This document shows, one piece after another, positions 47,197 to 64,000 of a DNA stretch of 64,000 bases. Below the pieces are notes generated by a model. It ran no database searches and was not told where the DNA came from. It saw only the letters and a program-made list of their open reading frames with translations. Source of the DNA: Clavulina sp. PMI_390 (Eukaryota; Basidiomycota; Agaricomycetes; Cantharellales; Hydnaceae); assembly GCA_015039315.1 (NCBI GenBank), contig WIDE01000001.1, forward strand, positions 891,282 through 955,281, written 5' to 3'. The position numbers and the translations under genes were made by a program. Each line of letters starts with the position of its first letter. The stretch's first letter is position 1.

Positions 47197-48967
47197 TCAA
47201 GCCGTGGTCGGTAACTGGAATAGATGCATGCTACGCACATCGGGAACGAGCATTTGGGCCGGGAAGGGAGTTATCGAGGCCGCCTGCGGTAAATGCGATA
47301 TTTGTTGTTGATGTTGATGAAGTGAGGGATGATGCGGCTGCAGGGTCATGGACCGTTGGTGTGGAAATTGCACGTTCGCCTCACCGCCGTTGACGAGCAC
47401 AGCGACTGGTGGCCCATCTTCACCAGCTGGACCAGTCTGCTGTGACTCGGCGTGCGACGTATACATCGTAGGCCATCCTGGAGTGGACTGTGATGGTGCA
47501 ACAACCGTCGTACCAACAGCAAGATCATGATTGTGGTCCAAACTTGTGCCAGAGCTCTGCCGGCGGCGCTGCGATTCGCTCGGCGGTAAAAGCGGGTCGG
47601 CTGGCCCGTAGTGTCGAGGCACAGTTACCGCGTTAGGATTGCTTTGAGCATTGGGATACTGCAACTATTCGGTACGTCCCGTCAGGACACGGGGGGAGAA
47701 CGAGAGCGGAAACGACGTCAGTGATTGAATGAAAAGAACAGGCGGGAAAATAAACGTACGCTATATCCGGGTTCGGCGACGGCTTTCTGAGGCAGGTACG
47801 CATGCGGAACTGCAGAGGAGGGGGACATTGGTGCCTAGCCGTTCAATGTGTTCATTCAGTATAAGCAAGCAGTCATGACTGGTCAAAGGGACTATTTTCT
47901 TACCATGGATGATCGATAACTGTGGAAAGGGAGTTGGGACGGGTGATGATAGTCGGATGGGGACTGGTGGGGTGAGTTGTAGTCGCCGATCGAATTCAAC
48001 GCCGGGTTGGACGGCGGGTGTTGATTGTCGTAGTGAGGGTGGGACATATGAGCATCCCCAGCGGCCATCTGGGGAGCTATACATGAGCCCGACGCCTCAC
48101 CTCTAAATGCTCCGGGCGTCTGGGACGCCATCTATGCATCGATGTAGAAACTAGGATCAAGGAGCCCCCTCATTGAAAAATAGAGATAAGACATGGAAAA
48201 AACAAATAGGCGTGCAGGGTCTGGACATGTCCGATAGACGGCGCAGAAGGCGCGAGGAGAAGGGAGGCCGAGCGATCACGGAAGTCGAGAACAAGGAAAC
48301 AGAGGCACTCGCCAAGTATGATTCATCCGCCGAGCGTTTCCTGCGTTTGATTCCGCCGTCTCGCTGGATCGCAAACTCATCAAAGGGGGCGTTTGGCGCG
48401 GGATGGATCGGCAGTCGGGGAGGTGTGGACCGCACGGCATCGGCTAGCTGGTCGCGGAATTGACTGTTCTCGTGACGCAGCTGCGCGTTTTCCTGGCGGA
48501 GCTGCCTGTTCTCAGCCTCGAGGGCCAGGTAGCGCATGCTAGAGGGTTCGTGTGCGCCTCGCTGTCTGAGGTCATTGAGTGTCTCAGTGAGCGAGCTCAC
48601 GTTTGCTTCGAGCTACAAGATCGGGACGCATTCAACAACCACACGACAGCCAAATCAAGGGTTGGAGGGGATGGCAGACCTGCTCAATGTACGCTTTTCG
48701 TTTGGCCCGGTGACGAGCTTGGGCGCGAGCATTCCGGCTCTTAGACAACAGTCCAGTGCCACCAGGGACTCCGCTGTCAGAAATGGGCGATTCGAGCTCA
48801 TGGTCGGTTGAAGTGACGAGGCCAGAGGTGATCAAAGGCGGAGGTTGCCTGCTGTTTGAAGGCTGAGGCTGCATTACGGCAGTGCGTAGTGGTGGGATGG
48901 CGGTCGTTGGGGGAGTTAGTGAGAGTGGGAGGAGGAAGGACACGCGCCAGGTGGTGGGTGGACTCAT
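47197..48967 (-). CDS. bZIP transcription factor
   Basis: Exon 1 (48967 to about 48681) codes a Pro/Ser-rich start and the basic region RNARAQARHRAKRKAYIEQ. Exon 2 continues LEANVSSLTETLNDLRQR and a long coiled coil (LALEAENRQLRQENAQLRHE). Together they fit the bZIP signature N-x7-R-x9-L-x6-L-x6-L exactly. The C-terminal half is Pro/Gln/His-rich: one exon starting at MASQTPG, one with APMSPSSAVPHAYLPQKAV, and a last one ending FQLPTTA. The splice between the exon with KRRKRSADESYLA and the MASQTPG exon is not resolved, because the best donor gives the wrong phase; a weaker donor downstream would work. Target genes are unknown. Start at 48967 is the first ATG in frame. Confidence 0.8.
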
Positions 48968-49244
48968 GATATATAGATTTGTATTTTGACTAAGCCGAGT
49001 CTCCGAACCACAAAAGTGACATTCCAGGGCTTTATCTCCGAGCCCGCACCTCCCCTGTGGGTGGATGGTTCGGTACGATCTAATCTAAATTATGCGCCGT
49101 TTCCGTTTCAGATCCCCAAATTCTGACTCTGCTCTCCATTGACACCGGCGGCAACCATATATATATACCATCCGCGCGCCCCACCCGCCCAGTGACGATG
49201 ACGACGATGATCAGGCCTGGCCCCATTCTACTCAACTGCTACCA

Positions 49245-52200
49245 CTACTCCTCTCCCGCAGCCTGGGCCGCCATCCGCTGCAGCTCTGCAAACTCCTTGC
49301 GGCCCGTCGCCTTGCACAATCCATAGAACATTGAATCTTCGTTCTGCAGAAGTGTGTGTGGGCGGTCGAATTCCACGATCCGGCCCTTGTCCAGGACCAA
49401 CACCTAGCAGTTCAGTTATGTTTTTTGGGCAAAGGAAAAAAAAAACAGTTTGCGAATCAACGAATTAGAAAATCTCTCGTTAGCCGAGGGCAGTGCCACT
49501 TGACGGGCACCACAGAAATGGGGGTGGCGAATCATTTCTCACCTTGTCATAGTCGATCACCGTCCTGAAAAACCAAAAAGTCAACTCAACAACCTGTGGA
49601 ACAGTCACAAGATTCCATGCAGAAAAAACATACCGCAGGCGATGTGCAATCGTCAAGATCGTCTGGGAGCCAGACCGCAATTTGCATCAGGGACAGAGCG
49701 GGGTGTTGTTGACCGACCCAAGTACCACGTGGTCCGAAAACAAGTCAGCTGTCACCGTTCCACGCACGCCAGCAAAAACAAAAGGAAAGACGTACACTTT
49801 CGGCAAATTCTCTACAAAACATGGCCCACGAATAATACCGAAACAGTTACGATTGATAAGTGCAACCTTGACCAATACTTCCGCAACAAGACTAAGACCT
49901 ACCTGCGAATCGTCCGTGAGATGAGCTCATCGGTCGCGTAGTCCACCGACGCCGTCGCCTCGTCCATCAATAGCACACGGCTCTTCTTCAGAATCGCACG
50001 CGCCATGCTGCTCACAAAATAGTACAAAGTCTAAATTAGTTGTCCGCCTGTATGCATATCTCTTCGCACGCACCAAATCAACTGCTTCTCGCCAGCAGAG
50101 AAGTTGTCGCCACCTTCGCTCACAGGAGAATCTAAATTCCTAAAAACATTAGCATTCACTGAGGGCGCCGCCGTGCTGTTCCCAGAAGTGGATGCGTCAT
50201 CTGAGTCATCAGACGGAATCAGATGGACCCGGCGGAGGGCCTCGAACTGCATGTACAGAGATTAGCAGCAACAGACCAACAAATGACACGCCGACGATCG
50301 ATGAGAACGCGCAGAGTTGAAATGAAGCACGCCCAGTCAGTTGCTAGTGGCTTCAGTGGACAAGAACAAGAACCCGCAGCACCCACAATTTCGGCGTCTT
50401 CGTACTCCTCAAATACGTCCAAGGTTGATCGAAGGGTTCCAGACAAGATCGTCGGGTCCTCTAATGAAGCGTGTACGATCGTCAGTACCCGAACAGTCAC
50501 AGCCACCCCAGTCCCGAACTTGGCACCAGCTAAAGAAGCCCAGTGAACAAACTGAAACACTCACGAGGAATAATAGTTAACCGTGAGCGGAGATCGGTTA
50601 AACCAACTTGGGCAATATCGACCCCATCAATCACGATTTTCCCTTGCGTGGCCTCCACGAAGCGGAAGAAGGACAGAGCGAGTGTTGACTTCCCTCCTAT
50701 AGAGTTTAGCGAGTAAGGCATACAACATCCGAGTGATCAAACAATAATCCGTGGCTGATCTTGAGTCGCTACGTACCACCGGTGCGGCCCAGAACACCTA
50801 AGCGATCGGAAAATATGAAAGTGTCGATAATGCCAATTGCGGGCGTTGAGAGAAGCAGGTTGTTATGTCAGCCGCCCTGAATAATAAGCTTTTTCAGTTG
50901 ACGCGAATAGAAGTCTCACCGATCTTAGAGCCAGGCTAATTGCATGGAAGAAAAGGGCGCGCCGACGCAAGGTCGGGAACGAGTCAGTACACGTCATAGC
51001 AACGGGTACCTGCCGGCGGGCGGCATGGTAGAAGAAAGCAAATCAAGACCCACAGACCTCAACCGTGAAAGAAATATCATGTAAGACGTCAGGTAAATCC
51101 GGCTGAACATAACAGCCACGGCCAATGGGAGATGGGGCGGCAACCGGGTAGTGAGTATCCGTAACACACGCGAAGGTGGTTCATTATGCTCCGAGCTTAC
51201 CGCGTAGCGAATAACAAGGTCCTCCACATCAAGCTTGCCTTCTTGAGGCCAAGCGGTGGGAGGACGTGGTTCGATATATTCAGAGGCCTCACGTGGTAGA
51301 TTTGAGTATTCGTTGACCCTCTCTAGAGCCACCATTGACTGCTCGAGACCTCTATTAATATGACAACGTCACAAGCTAGAGCAAAAAGTGTGAAACAATA
51401 TAATCGGGATGGACGCACACGAATCGTCGGGCCATGAAAAGCATGTCGCTCGTGATGTTGGAAGCAAACACCAAAGCAAACCCAGCCATTGCAGCGCTGA
51501 TATCCTTGTTCAGTAGAATCACAACCCCCGTGGAGCCAATGACCGCAGCCGATAAAAGGTTGAACCGAATGGCTAACCAACGGTTGAGGCCTAGAGGAAC
51601 TCATAATTGGCAGAAATATCCATTGACGATCGTCTAGACTCACTTTGCATCCAGAAGTATGGGTTCACTAGATGAAATCTGAGGTCATCGGGTTGTCAAA
51701 TCAAATAAAAAGACCAAAATCACCATTCTAAAGTGGGGTCAGCTGATTATTGTATGCACATTGTACCAGTGCTTACTGTATCCACGTGGCGATGCATGTC
51801 TCGCAGGAACTTGGTTGAAGCTCCAAAGGCGCGAACGATCTAGACGCAGATGCAGAAGCTCAATCACAAGGAAACTCACTGGATGACAGGCGGTCTTTGG
51901 CTCACCGTGACGCCAGCGATCGTCTCGCCGTACATCGAATAAAGGGGTGAGCGGGTGACCGAATCTGAAAAGGCATCAATCGCAACCAAAGTTCACTAAA
52001 CAGGCTTAGGGTAACTCACCTAACCGTCGCATGTCGCGTGATGTCTGACCATAGGTCCTGGCCGTACGATAATAGAGAATACCGAGCACGACGACGCTGG
52101 CTAGGAATCCTGGACCGCCAACAACGGTTACAGTCATAACCGTTATGCAGACATTCAAGGCGGAGATGACTGCACGCCCAAAATTGTCAGCTTGCTTTGA

Positions 52201-55200
52201 ATCAATAGTCTCCAAGTCCTTTCCAAATCGGTTTAGGAGTCGTCCACGGCTGACAGTATCGTGGAAGCGGATTTTTGCAAAAAGGATTCCCTCAAGCAGC
52301 TCTAGAGGTAGAGGCTGGTGAGTGGATGGACTAAGGACGCCAATAAGGGCGTACTCTTGTGAAGGGTTGTCGAGGCAGTGATAGAGCCTTTATCTGCGAA
52401 AGGGTTAGAGATCAAAGACATATGGATACGAGGGTCATTCTTACATAATGCTAGCCACCGAAGTGTTGAGATTATAATCGCTGAAATAGCAATGACGCTA
52501 AGTGATCATTCAAAAATGTTACGCAACCTGCATACCAACAAAGTTAATCTAAAGCAAGTATTAGCCGCCTATTTATACACAGAAATCCTCGAACACATAC
52601 CAAAGCATAGATCCCAACATATTTTAGCGGGTGTTCTCCAGCGTCAGGAGCGGACGACCAAATACTGCAGCATGTAAGCGATGTCATGACAGGATGTGAG
52701 CGATGGGATCATACCTGAGCCAGAGATTATTGAATACGAGGCTGATTGGTGTCAGGACGAAGATCGATGCAAAGAGCAGCCAGAAACGCCAACTGCCACA
52801 AGCATGGATGTATATGAGCCAAATGTCTTTCGCGATACGCCCAACAGCGCGCTTTTCTTCGTCATAGTACTTCTTTGGGGCCATTTTCATTGGTGCATCA
52901 GTACTGGTTTGTGGGATATCCGCAACGATTATCGTGGAAGAATCTCCACCTTCCAGCTCCCCTTCGTGCGCTGTGTCGCGCTCAGCTGAGGGGTCAGATT
53001 CTGAAGAGAATGCGGCAGGAATGTCCTCATCAACCCTAACCATGTTGAATGACAAATTATGCTCTAAAAAGCCTTCGCGAGAGCCAGCATATATAAGTGC
53101 TCCATTATCCAATGCAATCTTTGGAAGATAAATTAGGATTGTCCAATCGTTTGCACATGGGTTCAGCTGGACTTACGACGTAGCTCGCCCCTATGGCACA
53201 TAACTGCACATGGTGAGATACAAGGACAACAGTTCTCCAAGCAACAAGAGGTCCCTTCAAACATTTGTCGAAGATATGACGAGCGGTGTGAGCGTCGACG
53301 GCACTGTATGAACTGGTGAGATGTTATGAACATGAGATATTTCCTGGGAAACATGCCTAAGAACATCATCCAGAAGCAAGATAGAGGCCCGAGAATAGAT
53401 CGCACGAGCCAGAGAGACTGCAAGGAAGAGTGAGCCTATTAACGTCGATACAGTTCAGTCTCATACATACCTCTTGCTTTTTGTCCTCCACTCAGGTTTA
53501 TGCCACGTTCTCCTATCTCAGCTTCGTCCCCATCTTCGATGATTTTCAAATCAGCCACGAGAGCGCAAGCCTGAGGTAAACCGATTTGGTAAACGATATG
53601 TCGGACGCCAAACATTTGAGACATCTTACCTCAAGCGTAGCATAGTACCGCCTCTCGTCAAAGGGGAGCCCAAATAGAATATTATCTCTGATTGAAATAT
53701 TCTGGAGCCACGCAGTCTGAGGGACGTAGGCTACGACGCCAGGAACCACCCAGTCTCTTGGGTCAATATACTCCATCGCAGAAAACGCAGCAAGGGATTT
53801 AGGAGGAGTCCGTGGGCAGATGATCTGTCCGCCTAAAACGTCACTTTCACCCAGCAGGGACAGTAGGAACAGGCTTTTCCCAGAACCCAGCTTCCCGCAG
53901 ACAAGGGTGAGTTCGCCCATCGGAATGGTGACATTGATATCGCGCAGTACAAACTTTCCCTCGAGATTGGGCATCGCAGCTGTGGAAGGGTGAGCGGCAC
54001 GAGTACAAGCCTCTACGCGAGCTTGAGGCCAGGTGGTGGTGGCAGACTGCATCGCAATTCGGATTCGGGTTGACTCCTCCGAGTCCATTGGGCCCGCTGG
54101 TGAAACCTCAGGGCTGGCCAGATAGTTCTCAATTCGGCGCAGCGAGACGAAGCCCTAGTACGAGAGGTTTCAGCGACTGCTAACTAAGATAACGACAAGG
54201 GTTACCTGGAGCATGTTGATGAAGGTTTCAGGGAGTGCATTGAGAGCAAACTTGAGCTCATTAAAGACCCCGAGCTACAAACGTCTTAGGATGAGTCAAA
54301 GATAATCATCATTGTTCGGGTCTGTAACGCACCGAAGTGAAGGCGATGGACGGGGATAGATACTGATGCCGGATGACCGTGAAGTGCCAGAAGGCAACAA
54401 CGGTGACGAGAATCGGTGATGCCTCCCTGAAGAGGAGTGTTTCAGCCATCGATGGCATATCTTTGATAATAAATGACGCACCATACGGCGTTGAAACAAA
54501 CCTAGGGAGTTGCGTAGTCAGCTCGAGATTCACCAGTTTGCCTTGACTCCACACCTCAATGATATAGTTTCGTTTCTGATACTTGAGCTCCTTGTTGCGG
54601 ATCTTGAGAACGCGGGCCTCAAAGTTGCGTTCCCAGGCCATAAACTAGAAATGAGACTGAGCGGATGCTCTCATAGGGTTTAGGCCGTCTCATCTAACCT
54701 TGAGCATGCGAATACCACCGAGAACCTTGATTCTCCAATGTTAACAGGATATTCGAGAACATTATACATAGAAACATACCTCATTCGTTAACGACACACG
54801 CTCATCTCGGGCTTTCATCAGGTTGTCTTGCGCCACAACAACAATCTTACTGGCAAAGTGGTTCATTGGAAGGAAAACTGTTACAAAGGGAACTCTACTG
54901 GTGAGAACAATTGCCGCGACGATCTGCTTTCTGACTTACGGCAGGTAACAAGCAGTCCCAGGAAGCATGATGAGCCTGTTGAAGTAGGCTCAGCTCGACG
55001 TCATTGGACAGAATAGACGCAGAAACTTACCAAGAAGCTTGTATAGATAGAAAGTTCCAATGATAATTTCTATGGGTGCATCAATAAGATTGAACAGATG
55101 CCAGCTGAAATCTGCGACTCGATCAACCTGAATGAAGCATCAGCGTTCGGTTCCCAGTGAGGCAAGTAGAGAAAGCATTTACGTCAATTGTCATAAGGGT

Positions 55201-56937
55201 CATAATTTGAGATTTGTTTGAGAAGTTGGGCTCTTTGTCTTTCTCCTTTGCGTTATCGTCCTTGGGTGGTGCGGTCTCATGCACAGCTGGTGTATGGATC
55301 GGCTCCTCGGAATGGATGGCTGTAGAGGCTGCAGCGTCGGGCGGTGTAGGTTCAGCGGCCCTCATTACGCTGTCGTCTTCCTTTTGGCCGATAGAGGATG
55401 GAGAGGCGGCAATGTTCTTGCGAAGCAATGTTTTGGCGAAGAGTATTGTGTTGAGCTCGACTTTCAGGGCGACGTTCACTTGAGTCGTCGCAATGCTCCA
55501 CAGCTGGCCAATCATTACTTGATTAGAAAATACGAATCAGTAGAAAATAGAAAGAGATTAAATTGAGATCTTCACCCCAGTTCATGGCATTGAAAAAGAA
55601 AAGACCAGCAAGATAACTGTGGGAGGGAGAGAAAGAGATCAGACAGAACTAGATAGCAAGTTGGACGACACACACATCCAGCCCCAGGATTTTTCCTCGC
55701 GATTAGGATTGTCCTCAAGGTACTGGATAAAGCGCTGAAGGAACCTAAAATGAACTTGACGTTAACATAGGATATTGGAGCTGACTGGATATGATCGCTT
55801 CTTACCAAAGAGGGATGTAGTACATTACAGCCGTGACAGCGGCCAGAGAGAGCTCGATAGCAAGAACGCCAGCGTTAATTCGGGCTAGGCGAGCGATTAG
55901 AGGGAAGCCTGATCCCTCGTTCTGCCAGAACCATCTTTTGGGAGCTTTCTTCCCATGAAGCCTTTGGTCTAACCTCGCCCACTCTTTCTTCTCGTCTTGT
56001 ACAGTTGCCGACCGCATTTTGGCGAATAGGTTTGCAGCGCGATAGATCGCAGGCACAATGGGCAGGTCACGAACTTCAAGCGACTCGCTCGTGTGCGACA
56101 GGTTAGCCACACAGGTGGTGTAGTTGAAGAGGAGCGCTTCAACCACGGTAGCCTGCACGACTGCACAGACATTATCTTCTTTCTGTGGTACCACGTTGAA
56201 GGACTCTAGTATTTTGGGAGAATATATCTGGCTTGGAGGGTAATGTAGAGGAGGACCGGAGGGAATATTCGATGTTATGATGCACGAGACAAGCAATGAG
56301 GCAAGAGCGGCCCATTCCAAACCTCGGAACTCCTCAACATGCAATTCGGGACGGGCTTGGAAAGGGTTTGAAGGGAGGATGAGAGGAATGGTCCGCAAAG
56401 CCACAGAGGCTGCTGTAAGTGCCGATACGTGGCAGATACAGATCCAGTTCTGAGCCGTGTCATTGATAGCAACCAAGCAAACAGCGAGGTATAAAGTGTA
56501 CAAGTCGAGTGATAGTCGAAGAGCAGAAGCCACAGTCTCGTTCCTTTCTGATCGCGATATGTTTATCGCATGATACCCTAACGCGAATGCATCAAAGGCA
56601 ACAACGAGGGTGAGCGAGACAGACCTAGAGATGTTGAGAGAACAGAAATTAACAAAGGAAGACACCGAACATGACGAGGTACGAACAGCACGAGCTTCAC
56701 TGTTCGTGACGTCTTCCAGAACTTCTCTGGTTGAATGGGATAGCCATCTATCGCATCTTCTGGCTGTAACACATCAAACGGATCGTGCTGGACGTCGTCT
56801 GACGCGCCCCCGAGTGGCTCGTAGTCTGAATCTAGGTTTAGCTTGACTGACGTTGGGCGTGCTAAGACCAGAACCACAGCGCTGATGAGACCGACAACGA
56901 GCAGAACAACACTGAGTTCCCACTTGAATGGCAGCAT
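49245..56937 (-). CDS. ABCC-type (MRP-like) ABC transporter, copy 1, with a damaged exon
   Basis: Full-size ABC exporter in TMD0-TMD1-NBD1-TMD2-NBD2 order, with many short exons. Starts [23 protein letters not shown]1: Walker A GKLGSGKS, signature [10 protein letters not shown], Walker B ILLLDDVL then [17 protein letters not shown]2: Walker A GRTGGGKST split by an intron near 50700-50770, signature NFSAGEKQL, Walker [14 protein letters not shown]-loop [13 protein letters not shown]1 has Asp where the catalytic Glu would be, as is usual for the degenerate site of ABCC proteins. The exon opening TMD2 (about 52445-52527) is 8 nt shorter than in copy 2 and carries in-frame stops in the frame required by its neighbours, so this copy may be a recent pseudogene. 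Everything else checked is in frame. Confidence 0.82.
52445..52527 (-). pseudogene. Probable disrupted exon of ABC transporter copy 1
   Basis: The matching exon of copy 2 (61843..61753, 91 nt) opens ELSMGGPKLLLNVTITAIVI. Here the alignable stretch still ends [10 protein letters not shown], but read back from the next exon it meets TGA upstream. Entering from the previous exon at the TGCAG acceptor gives a stop at the third codon. No acceptor I tried keeps the frame. Confidence 0.6.
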
Positions 56938-58628
56938 GATTCTGCCTCACGGTAGAGGGTGGGAGACTGAGGGACAACATCTTTGACAGGCTGAGGACAT
57001 GGGCTTCCGGGTTGTGGGGCCTGTCGCCTCGGTTCCGAGATGGCCACACTCGAGGCTCGAGGCGGAGCTTATGCCCAAATCTCGTTCCCAGCAAGGTACA
57101 AGAGTTTTTTCAACATCCGCGATGGAATGTAAAGGCAGTTGAAGTCATAGATACAGAATCGGTGCTGGGCAGGTACAGACACCACTCACAGACGGTGAAA
57201 CGAAAGAGACTGGTCTAGCCACGGACTACTAATACGCAGATATCTCCAACATGGGCCTTTCCTAGAAAAACAACGAAATACTTGCAGTTGGCCCACTTGA
57301 TTATCGCGAGCACACATCTGACTGTCGACATATCAGATTCTGACGTGCATGTGTGGCTGGTGGCTTCTACCGCCGTTGGTTATCCCTTTCTCCCTCCACC
57401 TCCTAGCTTAGGTTTATCGCTAGGCTAGTCAACAGGAGGCTATGAGCCTTCCCGACAAACGCTTCTTCTGTCTCGTATTCAATGTTGATCGCTCCAAATC
57501 TACTTTGGTCCCCCAGTCCCACATTGCTCAGGTTCTTCATTGTTGCTCATTGCGGCTCCCTGCCTCAGCTCAGGGATGCCTTGAATCCGCGTGCTGATGA
57601 TGGAACTAAGCGAGCCTTGTTGAACCCCAAGGCCCGTGATCTTGATAGTCGCATTCACTATATCGTGTCTGACCGTTCGGCTGGGTTAGTTTCTCTTCTG
57701 GGGAGAGCGACACAATTTCTGTGGTTCTACGCGGCATTCAATCATGGCAGTAGTCCCAGTCTCTCAGCAGTGACGGCCAAGCATGCGCAGCCGATGTTCT
57801 CCAACTCTCCCATCTACCTACGAAGCACTGTCCTTCCTTTGTCTCCACCAACCACTTCTAGATTCGCCCCCTTCACAATAGCATCTCTGACGCGTTTCTC
57901 TGAGCCAAACTTTTGACCATGTTTATACCCTGCAAGGAACTCCATTTCCACGAAGCTGCGGACCTTGATACCCGGGTGGACGCCTCTACCTGGTGGTGTA
58001 TTGGTCTGGTCGCTCATGGAACCTGGTGCACACGGAGGCTCAGGCCTGGCTGAACGGCCGATAGGCGGGATATTCGATGGAGTGAATCTACCGATATTGA
58101 GACACCGCCAAACGGCCACTCTAGAGCGTATCAGCATTCCAGCAACTATCCACTTCATTGCCAAGATTCCATTGGTAGCCCTAGCTAACGTCGCAGTGGC
58201 AGCGCGGAGTAGAACGCTTGAACTTATCAAACCACCGGGTGAAGCTGGCGGGGGTCTTGATTATTATTCTAGCTTGCTCCCATAAACAACCCCGCAGACC
58301 ACGCATCTCAGTACACCTTTGTGCTCCCAGAGTCATTGCCTCAATGACTCATTGCAGTATAACCAATTTGTTTATATATCCGCCATCAAGTGTCTATATT
58401 TAGCCTGGTGAAGGATCACACAGGCCATGTCTTCAATGGTTCCATAGCGGGAGTGAGCGTGCCCTTCAGAAGATCAGGGGGGTCGTCTAAATAAATGACG
58501 CAACTGTTTCATATAACCATGTATTTGGTTGTACCAAGCATATTTGAGTGGAGTCATCAACGGACACCCTTCGCACTCTATCTACACATTGGCGACAATG
58601 ATCGGGCCTAGCCCCAGTCTAGCCTCCT
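56938..58628. other. Region between the two ABC transporters
   Basis: Promoter of copy 1 and 3' flank of copy 2, with one unassigned open frame at 57814-58230. No transposon sign was seen. Confidence 0.55.
57814..58230 (-). CDS. Candidate small hypothetical protein
   Basis: Open frame of 138 codons on the minus strand, or 68 codons from the inner ATG at 58017 (MSDQTNTPPGRGVHPG). The second half (VRSFVEMEFLAGYKHGQKF) looks protein-like: mixed charge, no simple repeats. It ends near a possible GTAG|GTAGAT donor, so more exons may follow. An overlapping plus-strand ORF (57482-57916) is the competing reading. I do not recognise the family. It could be a relic. Confidence 0.25.
   Translation of the reverse strand: MISSSVLLRAATATLARATNGILAMKWIVAGMLIRSRVAVWRCLNIGRFTPSNIPPIGRSARPEPPCAPGSMSDQTNTPPGRGVHPGIKVRSFVEMEFLAGYKHGQKFGSEKRVRDAIVKGANLEVVGGDKGRTVLRR

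Positions 58629-64000
<5,372 letters not shown>

Noticed and set aside
52378..52677. Plus-strand ORF of 99 codons in the ABC transporter
   Set aside because: It overlaps introns and the damaged TMD2 exon in antisense and has no homologous ORF at the matching place in copy 2.
57482..57916. Plus-strand ORF of 144 codons between the transporters
   Set aside because: Overlaps the minus-strand frame at 57814-58230; composition looks less protein-like and no motif is seen. Not fully excluded.

Overview
The window reads as nuclear DNA of a filamentous basidiomycete. Genes are dense and heavily split by short introns (mostly 50-120 bp, GT..AG), several exons are only 6-36 nt long, and the enzyme set includes AA9 LPMOs with a CBM1 module and CE8 pectin methylesterases. 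My inference is a plant-associated Agaricomycete of the Rhizoctonia/Ceratobasidium kind; the species is not proved by the sequence. All exon structures were assembled by hand from splice sites, reading frame and family conservation.

Layout. Positions 1-22381 are a housekeeping block: a multi-pass membrane protein that runs off the left edge (-), N-acetylglutamate synthase (+), a CaM-kinase (+), the CAF-1 WD40 subunit Cac2 (+), retromer Vps26 (-), ribosomal proteins uS8 (-) and eS17 (+) from one shared promoter, a secreted SGNH hydrolase (-), ribosomal protein uL1 (-) and chaperonin CCT3 (-).

Positions 23043-39684 are a plant-cell-wall-degrading island. A pectin methylesterase (+) is followed by three tandem AA9-linker-CBM1 LPMO genes (-), then a MOV10/SDE3-type RNA helicase (-), then a second pectin methylesterase in the opposite orientation to the first. 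The three LPMO genes share a promoter block of about 57 bp at nearly fixed distance from the start codon, and all five secreted enzymes have a TATA box 47-66 bp upstream of ATG.

Positions 40457-44640 hold a nitrilase-family amidase (+), SURF6/Rrp14 (-) and SFM1 (+). SURF6 and SFM1 start back to back with 85 bp between start codons. A 2.5-kb stretch without a recognisable gene follows, then a bZIP transcription factor (-).

Positions 49245-64000 carry two tandem ABCC-type transporters (-). The left copy seems damaged in one exon of its second membrane domain; the right copy is intact as far as visible and runs off the right edge.

How the parts work together: the pectinesterases and LPMOs would attack pectin and cellulose outside the cell, and the repeated promoter block suggests common control of the LPMOs. 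uS8, eS17, uL1, SURF6 and SFM1 all serve the ribosome. No CRISPR, prophage, bacterial insertion sequence, rRNA or tRNA gene was seen.
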